Positions 1-8,489 of a DNA stretch of 64,000 nt are shown one piece after another; position 1 is the stretch's first letter, and every line of letters begins with the position of its first letter. This DNA is from Sinorhizobium meliloti 4H41 (GTDB taxonomy: Bacteria > Pseudomonadota > Alphaproteobacteria > Rhizobiales > Rhizobiaceae): the NCBI RefSeq assembly GCF_000375585.1, contig NZ_AQWP01000012.1:1-64000 (forward strand), written 5' to 3'. The notes under the pieces were generated by a model, which was not told the origin of the DNA, did no database searches, and worked only from the letters and a program-made list of their open reading frames with translations. The position numbers and the translations under genes were made by a program.

Positions 1-1266
1 TGTATAGCCCGGACACATGACTGACAGGTGTTCGGGGAGATGGCTGACACGTTCATACTGGCATGGATCGGTTTCGCGAGGAGGTTGTCCATGCCGTGGA
101 AAGAGGTGTCGGTTATGGGGGAGAGGCAGGAATTTGTGCGGCTGGCGCTGGCGGAGGGTGCGAACCGCCGGGAGCTGTGCCGGCGGTTCGGGATCAGTGC
201 CGATGTGGGCTATAAATGGCTGGCGCGGTGGCAGGCAGGTGACCGGGAGCTGGCTGATCGCTCGCGCCGCCCGCATGTGAGCCCGTTGCAGTCGAGCGCG
301 GCGGTGGAGACAGAGGTGGTTGCGGTGCGCGATGCGCATCCGGCGTGGGGCGCACGCAAGATCGCGCGCGTTCTGAAAGACCGGGGGCAGCATGCGCCGG
401 CGCCTTCGACGGTTCATGCTATCCTGAAGCGCCATGAGCGGATCATGCCGCCGGTCGGTGGCGCGCCGGCGACCCAGCGCTTCGAGAAGGAGGCGCCGAA
501 CCAGCTCTGGCAGATGGATTTCAAGGGCTGGGTTCGGCTCGGCGATGGCACGCCCTGCCATCCGCTGACGATGGTGGACGACCATTCCCGCTTCGTGCCT
601 TGCCTGGCGGCCTGCGCCAACCAGCAGGGAGTGACCGTGCGCGGCCATCTGGAGCGGACATTCCGGCGCTACGGCCTGCCGGACGCCCTTTTCGTCGATA
701 ATGGCGCGCCCTGGGGCGAGGCCTCGGGCGAGCGTTGGACAAGACTTGGCGTGTGGCTGTTGAAGCTCGGCGTCGGCCTCCTGCATAGCCGGCCCTATCA
801 TCCGCAGAGCCGCGGCAAGAATGAGCGCTTCCATCGCACGCTCAAGGCCGAAATATTCGATTTCGCTCGATTTTCCGATCTGGCTGCCGTCCAGCGCGCC
901 TTCGATGCCTGGCGCGAACTCTATAATTTCGAGCGGCCCCATGCCGCGCTCGATCTCGACGTGCCGGCCCGTCGCTATCGTCCCAGTTCGCGCCCCATGC
1001 CCGAGCACCTTCCAGAGGTGATCTACGATGAAGGCGAGGTCGTCCGCACCGTCCCCAGCACCAAGGCCTATGTCAGCTTCAAAGGCCGCAAGTGGAAAGT
1101 CCCAAAGGCCTTCTGCGGCGAACGCATCGCCATTCGCCCGCTCGACACGGACGGGCGATACGGCATCTTCTTCGCTGCCCTCCGCATCGCAGCCATCGAC
1201 TTGACAACCAAGCAATCCGTCAGTGATCTATCCGAACAGGTGTCAGCTATCTCCCCGGGCTAAACA
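1..1266 (+). mobile_element. Complete IS481-family insertion sequence
   Basis: The first 12 bases (TGTATAGCCCGG) and the reverse complement of 1255-1266 (TGTTTAGCCCGG) form terminal inverted repeats. The similarity continues inward to about 36 bases on each side, with shared blocks CTGACA and TGTTCGG. Between the ends lies one uninterrupted transposase gene. The left end falls exactly on the window edge, so a target-site duplication cannot be checked. The right end abuts an intergenic repeat. Confidence 0.85.
91..1263 (+). CDS. IS481-family DDE transposase
   Basis: This 390-residue protein catalyses cut-and-paste movement of the surrounding IS. An N-terminal helix-turn-helix (about residues 10-45, with RRELCRRFGIS) is followed by an rve integrase core. 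Candidate catalytic acids are D143 (QMDFKG), D203 (FVDNGAP) and E245 (KNERFH). The ATG at 91 is chosen because GAGGAGG sits just upstream; the frame is open to 28, but that extension lies inside the inverted repeat and has no ribosome site. The stop overlaps the right inverted repeat. The reading frame is intact, so the element may still be active. Confidence 0.9.
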   Translation: MPWKEVSVMGERQEFVRLALAEGANRRELCRRFGISADVGYKWLARWQAGDRELADRSRRPHVSPLQSSAAVETEVVAVRDAHPAWGARKIARVLKDRGQHAPAPSTVHAILKRHERIMPPVGGAPATQRFEKEAPNQLWQMDFKGWVRLGDGTPCHPLTMVDDHSRFVPCLAACANQQGVTVRGHLERTFRRYGLPDALFVDNGAPWGEASGERWTRLGVWLLKLGVGLLHSRPYHPQSRGKNERFHRTLKAEIFDFARFSDLAAVQRAFDAWRELYNFERPHAALDLDVPARRYRPSSRPMPEHLPEVIYDEGEVVRTVPSTKAYVSFKGRKWKVPKAFCGERIAIRPLDTDGRYGIFFAALRIAAIDLTTKQSVSDLSEQVSAISPG

Positions 1267-1373
1267 ACGAGCACAGGGATGAGGGGAGGAGAGGTTGCAG
1301 TCCTCCGATACGTTTCCTACAGCGCCGCGTCTTATGAGACGCGCAAAGGTCGCTGTAGCACTTTGAGCTGCTG
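1267..1373 (+). repeat. Dispersed intergenic repeat, copy 1
   Basis: About 107 bases are nearly identical to the reverse complement of 9489-9599. Shared blocks include GGGATGAGG, TTGCAGTCCTC, TTTCCTACAGCGCCGCG and GAGACGCGCAAAGGTCGCTG. The internal GCGTCTTATGAGACGC is a palindrome able to fold. The look is that of rhizobial intergenic mosaic elements. No gene is visible in it. Confidence 0.75.
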
Positions 1374-1414
1374 CATGTGTCCATTGATCGGCTACGATCA
1401 ATGGACACATGCAG
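1371..1414. repeat. Perfect 20-bp inverted repeat (hairpin)
   Basis: Arms 1371-1390 and 1395-1414 are exact reverse complements separated by GCTA. There is no T-tract next to it, and it lies between an intergenic repeat and a transposase remnant. It may be a fused pair of element ends rather than a terminator. Confidence 0.8.
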
Positions 1415-1418
1415 TGGC

Positions 1419-1529
1419 GCACGGTCGGTACTCAATGAATTCAAACGCATCGCCATGCGCGCCGACAAAACCGACCAGAGCTTCGACGCCATTATCCATC
1501 TCGCGGCAGCCGTCATAAACTCAAAATGA
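1419..1529 (+). pseudogene. Remnant of IS5-family transposase (C-terminus)
   Basis: Reading frame 1419-1529 encodes a tail with RIAMRADKTDQSFDAIIHLA followed by a natural stop (TGA 1527-1529). This resembles the last 30 or so residues of IS5-family transposases found in rhizobia, recognised from memory of the family. Nothing upstream in that frame continues the protein. It is a scar of an earlier insertion in the same gap now occupied by the IS481 element. Confidence 0.6.
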
Positions 1530-1548
1530 ATCTCTTACAGGCCTTAGA

Positions 1549-2781
1549 CTAGATCACCCGCACTTCCGGAATGGCGACGACGAAGCTGCCGCCCCAGGAG
1601 CGGACATAGGCGTGGGCGGCGACGATCTCGTCGGTCAGGTTCCAGGGCAGAATGACGATATAATCGGGTTTTTCGGCCTCGATCCTGGCGGGATCATAGA
1701 TCGGAATGTGGCTGCCGGGCGAGAGCTTGCCCTGCTTCAGATCGTTGCGGTCGACGATGAAGTCGATATCCGACGCGGTGACCCCGCAGACGTTCAGGAA
1801 GGTGTTGCCCTTTGCTGCAGCGCCGTAGGCCGCTACGCGCTTGTTTTCGCTTCTGGCCTGCGCGAGAAAGGCGCGGAATCCATCGCAGACAGCGGCGATG
1901 CGCCGCCCGAAGGCGGCGTAGATGGGCATCTGCGTGAGTCCGGCGCTTTCCTCCTCGGCCCGCACTTCGGCGAGCTTCGCGGTCGCCGGTCTGTTTCCGG
2001 ACACCGCCTGGGCGTAAACGCGCAGCGAGCCTCCATGGGTCGGCAGTTCCTCGACATCGAAGACCTTCAGCCCGCAAGCGGCGAAGATACGTTCGACGGC
2101 CGCGAGCGAGAGGTAGGAATAGTGCTCGTGATAGATCGTGTCGAATTGGATGCCTTCGATCAGCCGCAGGAGGTGCGGAAACTCGAAGGTAGCGACGCCG
2201 TCCGGCTTCAGGAGGATCGCAAAGCCGCTGACGAAATCCGCGATATCCGGCACATGGGCGAGAACATTGTTGGCGGCGGTGAGATCGGCGCGGATGCCGC
2301 GGGCGACGAGCGCGTTGGCCGTGTCGCGGCCGAAGAAGGCGACATGGGTCGGCACGTTGCGGCCTTCGGCGATCCTCGCGGCATTGGCCGCCGGCTCGAC
2401 GCCGAGCACGGGAATTTGCTTGACCGCAAAATATTGCAGCAGATAGCCGTCATTCGACGCGACTTCCACCACCTGCGAGCTGCCGTCGAGAGCGAAGCGT
2501 TCGATCATCGCCTCTGAATAACGGCGCGCATGGTCGAGCCAGCTCGTCGAGAATGACGAGAGATAGTGGTAGTCGGCGTTGAAGATTTCGTCGGCCGGAA
2601 CCGTCTCGGTGGTCTGGACGAGCAGGCATTCGGAACAGACCATCACCTTCAGCGGAAAGGCCTTCTCCCGGGCGATCGCCTCCTCGGTCGGCTCGAGAAA
2701 CGAGTTGGACCAGGGTGTCGCCCCGAGGTCGGCCACGACGGTTTCAAGCGGGGTCGAGCAGAAGCGGCAGGAGTGGGACAT
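1549..2781 (-). CDS. NDP-sugar C-methyltransferase (Methyltransf_13/14 type)
   Basis: This 410-residue SAM-dependent methyltransferase is of the class that adds a methyl branch to a keto-sugar nucleotide. The N-terminus has a zinc-binding set of four cysteines (C5, C8, C49, C52). Motif I of the SAM fold is at residues 104-113 (VVEVASNDGY). The C-terminal domain carries GAAAKGNTFLN, typical of the Methyltransf_14 region. It starts 6 bases after the CDP-glucose 4,6-dehydratase gene, so it most likely acts on the CDP-4-keto-6-deoxyhexose made by that enzyme. The product would be a C-methyl-branched sugar for a surface polysaccharide. The exact carbon methylated is not visible from sequence. Confidence 0.85.
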   Translation of the reverse strand: MSHSCRFCSTPLETVVADLGATPWSNSFLEPTEEAIAREKAFPLKVMVCSECLLVQTTETVPADEIFNADYHYLSSFSTSWLDHARRYSEAMIERFALDGSSQVVEVASNDGYLLQYFAVKQIPVLGVEPAANAARIAEGRNVPTHVAFFGRDTANALVARGIRADLTAANNVLAHVPDIADFVSGFAILLKPDGVATFEFPHLLRLIEGIQFDTIYHEHYSYLSLAAVERIFAACGLKVFDVEELPTHGGSLRVYAQAVSGNRPATAKLAEVRAEEESAGLTQMPIYAAFGRRIAAVCDGFRAFLAQARSENKRVAAYGAAAKGNTFLNVCGVTASDIDFIVDRNDLKQGKLSPGSHIPIYDPARIEAEKPDYIVILPWNLTDEIVAAHAYVRSWGGSFVVAIPEVRVI

Positions 2782-2787
2782 CGTGGA

Positions 2788-3858
2788 TCAAAGGCCTTTC
2801 GTGAATGCTTCTATCTGGTCGAGCGTGAGTTGACGCGCAGCTTCGCCGCGGCGCCAGCCGTCGTACCAGCGCGCGGTCCACTCGATCGCCTGCTTCTGGG
2901 CGAGGCGCGGGCGCCATGCGAGGTTCTCGCCGGCGAGAGCCGGATCGAGGCCGAGCGTCTGCATCTCGCGCGGTTGTTCGAGCGCCGAGACGTCGTCCCA
3001 TTCGGGGTCGAGCCCCATCGCGGCCTGCACGGCGTTCGCCACGTCGCGCACGGGGATCGCCGGCTCGGATGGCGAGGGGCCGAAATTCAGCGCATCGACA
3101 TCGCTTTCGCCCTTGTAGAGTGCCTCGGCAAAGAGAAAATAGCCGTTGAGACAATCAAGCACGTGCTGCCAGGGACGCGTCGCGAGCGGGCTGCGAATAT
3201 TGAGTCGCGAGCCGGATAGGGCGGCGCGCACGACGTCCGGCACGAGCCGGTCGTCGGAGAAATCGCCGCCGCCGATCACATTGCCGCCTCGTGCCGTGGC
3301 GACACGAATGCCGCGCTCCTTAAGGTAGGCGCTGCGCCACGTTGCGACGGCAAGCTCGCAGGCTGCCTTGGAGCCTGAATAGGGGTCATGCCCGCCAAGC
3401 GTATCGCTCTCCCGGAAATGCCGTCCGCTCTCGTCGTTGCGGTAGACCTTGTCGGTCGTCACGACGAGGACGGCCTTCACGGAAGGCGTCGCACGGGCCG
3501 CTTCGAGCAGCCGGACCGTGCCCATGACATTGACGTCGAAAGTCTCGGCAGGCTTCGCATAGCTTTCGCGGACCAGCGGCTGCGCCGCCATGTGCAGGAC
3601 GATCTCCGGCTCGCTCTTGCGTGCGATCGTCGCGAGCGCTTCACCGTCGCGAATGTCGCCGAATTGACCGCCCGGTGCTCCGTTCGGATGCAACAGGTCG
3701 TGGAGCGACGGCCGAGAGGCGGGCGGCAGTGCATAGCCGGTCACATGCGCGCCCATCTCCTTGAGCCACACACCCGCCCAGCTTCCCTTGAAGCCTGTAT
3801 GGCCGGTCAGCAGGACGCGCTTTCCCGCCCAGAATCCCGGATCAGGGAGACGGCTCAT
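2788..3858 (-). CDS. rfbG: CDP-glucose 4,6-dehydratase
   Basis: This 356-residue member of the extended short-chain dehydrogenase family converts CDP-D-glucose to CDP-4-keto-6-deoxy-D-glucose. It has the N-terminal NAD-binding motif LLTGHTGFKGSW, an active-site YxxxK in DPYSGSK, and VVTTDKVY on the catalytic strand. Its ATG overlaps the TGA of the upstream cytidylyltransferase gene by 4 bases, implying translational coupling. Length and motifs match RfbG. It commits the pathway to 6-deoxy sugars. Confidence 0.92.
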   Translation of the reverse strand: MSRLPDPGFWAGKRVLLTGHTGFKGSWAGVWLKEMGAHVTGYALPPASRPSLHDLLHPNGAPGGQFGDIRDGEALATIARKSEPEIVLHMAAQPLVRESYAKPAETFDVNVMGTVRLLEAARATPSVKAVLVVTTDKVYRNDESGRHFRESDTLGGHDPYSGSKAACELAVATWRSAYLKERGIRVATARGGNVIGGGDFSDDRLVPDVVRAALSGSRLNIRSPLATRPWQHVLDCLNGYFLFAEALYKGESDVDALNFGPSPSEPAIPVRDVANAVQAAMGLDPEWDDVSALEQPREMQTLGLDPALAGENLAWRPRLAQKQAIEWTARWYDGWRRGEAARQLTLDQIEAFTKGL

Positions 3859-4622
3859 GCCCAGACTTTCCAGGGCGCGCGGTTCTGCTGCCAGAGCTCT
3901 TCGAGCTGGGTCTTGTCGCGCAGCGTGTCCATCGGGCGCCAGAAGCCTTCATGCGGGAAAGCCATCAGCTGCCCATCGCGCGCCAGGCCCTCGAGCGGCG
4001 CGCTTTCGAAGGGGACGTGATCTCCCGCGATGCGGTCGAGCACGGAGCGATTGAGAACGAAAAAGCCGCCATTGATGCGGCCGTTGTCGCCGGCCGGTTT
4101 CTCGGTAAAGCTCATGACCTGCCCGGCTTCGGTGGCGAGCGCACCATAGCGCCCCGGCGGCACCACGCTCGTCACGGTCGCCTCGCGGCCGTGACGCAAA
4201 TGGAATTCGGTGAGCGCGCGGATATCGACATCGGCGACGCCGTCGCCATAGGTCAGGCAGAAGGTCTCGCCGAGATAGCCGGCGACACGCTTCAAGCGGC
4301 CGCCGGTCATGGACTCCGGTCCCGTATCGACCAGCGTCACCCGCCAGGGTTCGGCACTCTTCGTGTGATAGGCTGTCTCGCCCGTCGTCATGTCGAAGGT
4401 GACGTCGGAGGAATGCAGGATATAGTTGGAGAAGTACTCCTTGATCATGTAGCCGCGATAGCCGAGGCAGATCACGAAATCCGAAAAGCCGTAATGGCTG
4501 TAGATCTTCATGATGTGCCAGAGGATCGGGCGCCCGCCGATCTCGATCATAGGCTTCGGCCTGAGGTGGCTCTCCTCCGAAATGCGGGTACCGTATCCGC
4601 CGGCGAGAATGACCACCTTCAT
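3855..4622 (-). CDS. rfbF: Glucose-1-phosphate cytidylyltransferase
   Basis: This 255-residue enzyme makes CDP-glucose from CTP and glucose-1-phosphate, the entry step for CDP-deoxysugars. The N-terminal LAGGYGTR nucleotide-binding loop, the following PKPM and the metal-binding YGDGVADVD are visible. The ATG at 4622 (MKVVILAGG) is preferred over the upstream in-frame codon at 4661, because homologues begin there and a GGAGAGGGAAG stretch precedes it. It is the first gene of the three-gene leftward operon. The 242-base gap to the rightward oxidoreductase gene should hold both promoters. Confidence 0.93.
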   Translation of the reverse strand: MKVVILAGGYGTRISEESHLRPKPMIEIGGRPILWHIMKIYSHYGFSDFVICLGYRGYMIKEYFSNYILHSSDVTFDMTTGETAYHTKSAEPWRVTLVDTGPESMTGGRLKRVAGYLGETFCLTYGDGVADVDIRALTEFHLRHGREATVTSVVPPGRYGALATEAGQVMSFTEKPAGDNGRINGGFFVLNRSVLDRIAGDHVPFESAPLEGLARDGQLMAFPHEGFWRPMDTLRDKTQLEELWQQNRAPWKVWA

Positions 4623-4864
4623 GCCCACGACTTCCCTCTCCATACTGCCTTCGACCGCCATTTCGCGGATTGCCGCGCCGGCGGTTCATTGGAGCATTTT
4701 AGCCGCGATTGCAAGAATCGCGCTGGCGGGAAGCCGTGTTGGCGCCCTGCAAGCTAACCCCAAAGGACTAGGGGCGGCGACCGCGGGTCTGCTTGCCGGG
4801 TTTAGGGCAAAGGCGCAGAATGCCCGCCGCTGGGGGCAATGGTTCACCGCGGGAGGAGCGAATC

Positions 4865-6304
4865 ATGAACGACATGAGCCTCATCAATCTGCAAAACGGA
4901 ATAACAATGATCAGCGCCGCGGCAATCGCGGCATTTGCCGCGCGCCTTCGCGGGCGCGTCCTGATTGCGACCGACGCCGCCTATGACGAGGCGCGCACGA
5001 TCTGGAACGGCATGATCGACAGAAGGCCCGGGCTGATCGTGCAATGCGCCGGAGCGGCCGACGTCGTCAATGCGGTGCGCTTTGCGGCGGAGAACCGGTT
5101 GCTCGTCGCGGTGCGCGGCGGCGGTCACAACATCGCCGGCAACGCGGTCTGCGACGGCGGCATGGTGATCGACCTCACGCCGATGAAATCGGTGCGGGTC
5201 GATGCGACGACGAAGACGGCCTGGGTCGAGCCGGGGGCGACGCTTGCCGATCTCGACGTGGAGACGCAGGCCTTCCGTCTTGCATTGCCGACCGGCATCA
5301 ACTCGACGACCGGTATCGCCGGCCTGACGCTCGGCGGCGGGTTCGGCTGGATCACGCGCAAATTCGGATTGACGATCGACAACCTGCTATCGGCCGATGT
5401 GGTCACGGCCAGCGGCGAACTGGTGCGCGCGAGCCCCACCGAGCACCGCGACCTTTTTTGGGCCATCAGGGGCGGCGGCGGCAATTTCGGAGTCGTGACG
5501 GCCTTCGAATTCCGCCTGCACGAACTCGGCCCCGACGTGCTCTCCGGGCTCGTCGTCCATCCCTTTGCCGAGGCCGAAAGCGTGCTCCAGCAATACAGGC
5601 AGGCGCTCGAAAATGCGCCGGACGAACTCACCTGCTGGGTGGTGATGCGCCAGGCGCCGCCGCTGCCCTTCATACCGGCCGAATGGCACGGCAAGGAGGT
5701 CGTCGTGCTCGCCATGTGCTATTGCGGCGATCTCGAAGCGGGCGAAAAGGCGGTGGCGGAGCTGCGGGCGATCGGCAATCCGATTGCCGACGTGGTATCG
5801 CCGCATCCCTTCGTCGGCTGGCAGCAGGCTTTCGACCCCTTACTCGCTCCGGGTGCCCGCAACTACTGGAAGAGCCACGACTTCATGGAGCTTTCCGATC
5901 AGGCGATCGGCATTCTCACCGAATCGATCCGGCAGTTGCCGGGCCCGGAATGCGAGGTATTCATCGCCCATGTCGGCGGCGCCGCCGGCCGCGTTGCGGC
6001 AGAGGAAACCGCTTTCCCGCAGCGCAACTCGCACTTCGTCATGAACGTGCACGGCCGATGGCGGGACGCGGCGATGGACCAGGCCTGCATCGACTGGGCG
6101 CGGCATCTCTTCGAGGCAGCAAAGCCCTATGCCGCCGGCACGGCCTACGTCAATTTCATGCCTGAAGACGAGATGGACCGGGTCGAGGCGGCCTACGGCG
6201 CGAACTATGGCCGGCTCGTCGAGGTCAAGCGGCATTACGACCCGCTCAATCTCTTCCGGATGAACCAGAACGTCCGGCCGATAGAGGAACGCGGGGCGGC
6301 CTGA
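4865..6304 (+). CDS. FAD-binding oxidoreductase, berberine-bridge (BBE) type
   Basis: This 479-residue flavin oxidase or dehydrogenase has a PCMH-type FAD domain and a C-terminal BBE segment. RGGGHN near residue 85 supplies the histidine normally linked to the flavin 8-alpha carbon. GLTLGGGFGW contacts the FAD. The C-terminal YDPLNLFRMNQNV is the BBE signature. The second cysteine attachment of plant-type bicovalent enzymes is not seen (STTGIAGLTLGG has none), so a single covalent link is likely. The ATG at 4865 follows GGGAGGAG. The substrate is unknown. A PLP decarboxylase gene begins 42 bases downstream on the same strand, suggesting one operon. Confidence 0.88.
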   Translation: MNDMSLINLQNGITMISAAAIAAFAARLRGRVLIATDAAYDEARTIWNGMIDRRPGLIVQCAGAADVVNAVRFAAENRLLVAVRGGGHNIAGNAVCDGGMVIDLTPMKSVRVDATTKTAWVEPGATLADLDVETQAFRLALPTGINSTTGIAGLTLGGGFGWITRKFGLTIDNLLSADVVTASGELVRASPTEHRDLFWAIRGGGGNFGVVTAFEFRLHELGPDVLSGLVVHPFAEAESVLQQYRQALENAPDELTCWVVMRQAPPLPFIPAEWHGKEVVVLAMCYCGDLEAGEKAVAELRAIGNPIADVVSPHPFVGWQQAFDPLLAPGARNYWKSHDFMELSDQAIGILTESIRQLPGPECEVFIAHVGGAAGRVAAEETAFPQRNSHFVMNVHGRWRDAAMDQACIDWARHLFEAAKPYAAGTAYVNFMPEDEMDRVEAAYGANYGRLVEVKRHYDPLNLFRMNQNVRPIEERGAA

Positions 6305-6346
6305 AGCGGGTGGCCTCGTTCGTAAGGCAACGCCTGGAGGCAGTTC

Positions 6347-7768
6347 ATGAAGGAGCAAACGACCCGCGAAATTCTTCAACGCGCGGCGGAGCACGCCGCG
6401 CGTTTCCGCGACAAAATTACGGAGCTGCCGCAGCGGCCGGAGCAATCGTATCCGGCCGCATTGAAGATGTTTCGGGAAGCTCTGCCGGAACGGGGAAGCG
6501 CCGGTACCATAGTGATCGACGAGCTTGCCGCGAAAGCGGAGCCGGGGCTTCACGCGATGACGGGGCCACGCTTCTTCGGCTGGGTCATCGGCGGTTCGCA
6601 TCCGGTCGGGGTGGCGGCCGACTGGATGACGAGCGCCTGGGGACAGAATGCCGGCAATCATCACGCGGCGCCGGCCGCAGCCGCCGCCGAGGCAATCGCG
6701 GCCAACTGGCTGCTCGATCTTCTCGACCTCCCGCGGGAGAGTTCCGTCGGCTTTGCGACCGGGGCGACGCTTGCCAATTTCATCTGCCTTGCCGCAGCGC
6801 GCGGAGAGGTGCTGCGGCAGGCCGGATGGGACGTCGAGGCGCAGGGCCTCTTCGGCGCGCCGCCGGTCGCGGTGCTGATCGGCGACGACGCGCATGCGAC
6901 GGTCTTTTCGGCGCTGCAGTTCCTGGGCTTCGGGCACGACCGCGTGCTGCGCGTCCGGACCGACGACATGGGTCGCATCACCGGCTCGGCTTTCGCCGAG
7001 GCCGCGGCGCAGATCTCCGGTCCCTGCATTGCGATACTGCAGGCAGGACAGATCAATACCGGTGCCTTCGACGACTTCGCCGGCATCATGCCGATTGCCC
7101 GCGGCCTGGGCGCCTGGGTTCATGTCGACGGCGCCTTCGGCCTCTGGGCGCGCGCCACTCCCGGAAAGCGCGGGCTCACCGACTGGATCGAAGAAGCACA
7201 TTCCTGGGCGACCGATGGCCACAAATGGCTGCAGACGCCCTATGACTGCGGATATGCCATCATCCGCGATCAGGAAGCGCATCGCCGGGCGATGACGATC
7301 GCCGCGAGCTACCTGCCGCCGACCACCGAGGGCGAGCGGGACCCGAGCCATTTCGTGCCCGAACTGTCGCGCCGAGCCCGCGGTTTTGCCACCTGGGCGA
7401 TGATCAAGCATCTGGGACGCGAAGGCATCGCCGCCATGGTCGACGGGCATTGCCGCGTCGCCCGCGCCATCGCCGGGCGGCTGAGCGGCGAAGAGGGCAT
7501 AAACGTCCTGAACGAGGTGGTCCTCAATCAGGTCCTGGTACGTTTCGAAGCGGCGATGCCGGGCGATGAAGGCGACCGGATGACCCAGGCGACGATCGCC
7601 AGGCTGCAGGCCGACGGCATCCTGTTCGCCGGCGGCGCCGTCTGGCGCGGCCGCAAGGTGATGCGGCTCTCGGTCATCTCCTGGCTGACGGACGACCGCG
7701 CCGGCGAGAGGACCGCCGGGGCGATCATCGCTGCCTGGCGCGCCGTTCGTGATGGCACTGAGGTTTAA
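6347..7768 (+). CDS. PLP-dependent group II decarboxylase / aspartate-aminotransferase-fold protein
   Basis: This 473-residue enzyme belongs to the pyridoxal-dependent decarboxylase family (aromatic amino acid, glutamate and related decarboxylases). K293 in TDGHKWLQ is the expected Schiff-base lysine. HVDGAFGLWA holds the aspartate that pairs with the pyridine nitrogen, and NHHAAP matches the family's cofactor-stacking region. TGGAGG precedes the ATG. It lies directly downstream of the BBE oxidoreductase. Together they suggest decarboxylation of an amino acid and oxidation of an amine or related compound, but order and substrate cannot be read from sequence. Confidence 0.85.
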   Translation: MKEQTTREILQRAAEHAARFRDKITELPQRPEQSYPAALKMFREALPERGSAGTIVIDELAAKAEPGLHAMTGPRFFGWVIGGSHPVGVAADWMTSAWGQNAGNHHAAPAAAAAEAIAANWLLDLLDLPRESSVGFATGATLANFICLAAARGEVLRQAGWDVEAQGLFGAPPVAVLIGDDAHATVFSALQFLGFGHDRVLRVRTDDMGRITGSAFAEAAAQISGPCIAILQAGQINTGAFDDFAGIMPIARGLGAWVHVDGAFGLWARATPGKRGLTDWIEEAHSWATDGHKWLQTPYDCGYAIIRDQEAHRRAMTIAASYLPPTTEGERDPSHFVPELSRRARGFATWAMIKHLGREGIAAMVDGHCRVARAIAGRLSGEEGINVLNEVVLNQVLVRFEAAMPGDEGDRMTQATIARLQADGILFAGGAVWRGRKVMRLSVISWLTDDRAGERTAGAIIAAWRAVRDGTEV

Positions 7769-7940
7769 GGCGCTTTTGCCCGGCACCGAAAGAAGGGCGG
7801 CCGGTATCGGAACCTCTCCACGCCCTTGCGGTTAGCAGGCGATGGGGCGGCTGTTTTATGACCGCGGCGAAGCCGCCGCGCCGTCTGAGGACAATACAGC
7901 CGCTACCGCACACCGACGTGCAACTCGAGGAGGAGCTCAC

Positions 7941-8408
7941 ATGTCACTGATGAAATTTCCGACCGTGACGGCCCTTGCCGCCATCATGGCCATCAGCGCC
8001 GCAACGAGCACTGCCGCCCAGGCACCCGCTCCGATTCCGCCCGCAGGAGAAATGCCGGCCCAGGACCGGGGCATTGAACCCGATATGCAACCCGGCGATC
8101 AGGGGGGCGGTGGAAGCGTCACCCAAGGCGATCAGCCAGACATGATGCGCGAGGACATGATACGTGGCGACGGGAAGCGCGGCGACCGGATGCGGCATCG
8201 CGACCGGATGCGGGGCATGATGATGCACCGGCAGACGATGCACCGTCAGATGATGAAAATCATGTTCGCCATCACCGATGCGGACAATGACGGCGCCCTT
8301 TCCTTCGAGGAGATCAGCACGATCCACAAGCGGGTTTTCGACAAGGTCGATATCAACCGCGACGGCAAGGTCACGCCGGAAGAGATACAGGGCTTCTTCC
8401 ACGATTAG
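7941..8408 (+). CDS. Exported EF-hand protein
   Basis: This 155-residue protein has an N-terminal signal peptide (hydrophobic TALAAIMAISAAT, then AQA as a likely cleavage site). A methionine-, arginine- and aspartate-rich linker follows, and then two EF-hand calcium loops: DADNDGALSFEE and DINRDGKVTPEE. The ATG at 7941 is supported by GAGGAGGAG just upstream. The likely role is periplasmic calcium binding or sensing. The Met/His-rich middle (MMMHRQTMHRQMM) could also bind metals such as copper, which is inference only. Confidence 0.82.
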   Translation: MSLMKFPTVTALAAIMAISAATSTAAQAPAPIPPAGEMPAQDRGIEPDMQPGDQGGGGSVTQGDQPDMMREDMIRGDGKRGDRMRHRDRMRGMMMHRQTMHRQMMKIMFAITDADNDGALSFEEISTIHKRVFDKVDINRDGKVTPEEIQGFFHD

Positions 8409-8489
8409 GAAGGCTCCGCTACGCTGGATGAAAGCAGTTTTCCTCCCCGGGACGGTTGCGGCCGCCCCGGCACGTATGGTGGGGACCCT

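Noticed and set aside
5840-7786. 648-codon frame antisense to the flavin oxidase and decarboxylase genes
   Set aside because: It spans two well-supported genes on the other strand, and its Arg/Pro/Gly-rich product has no domain pattern.
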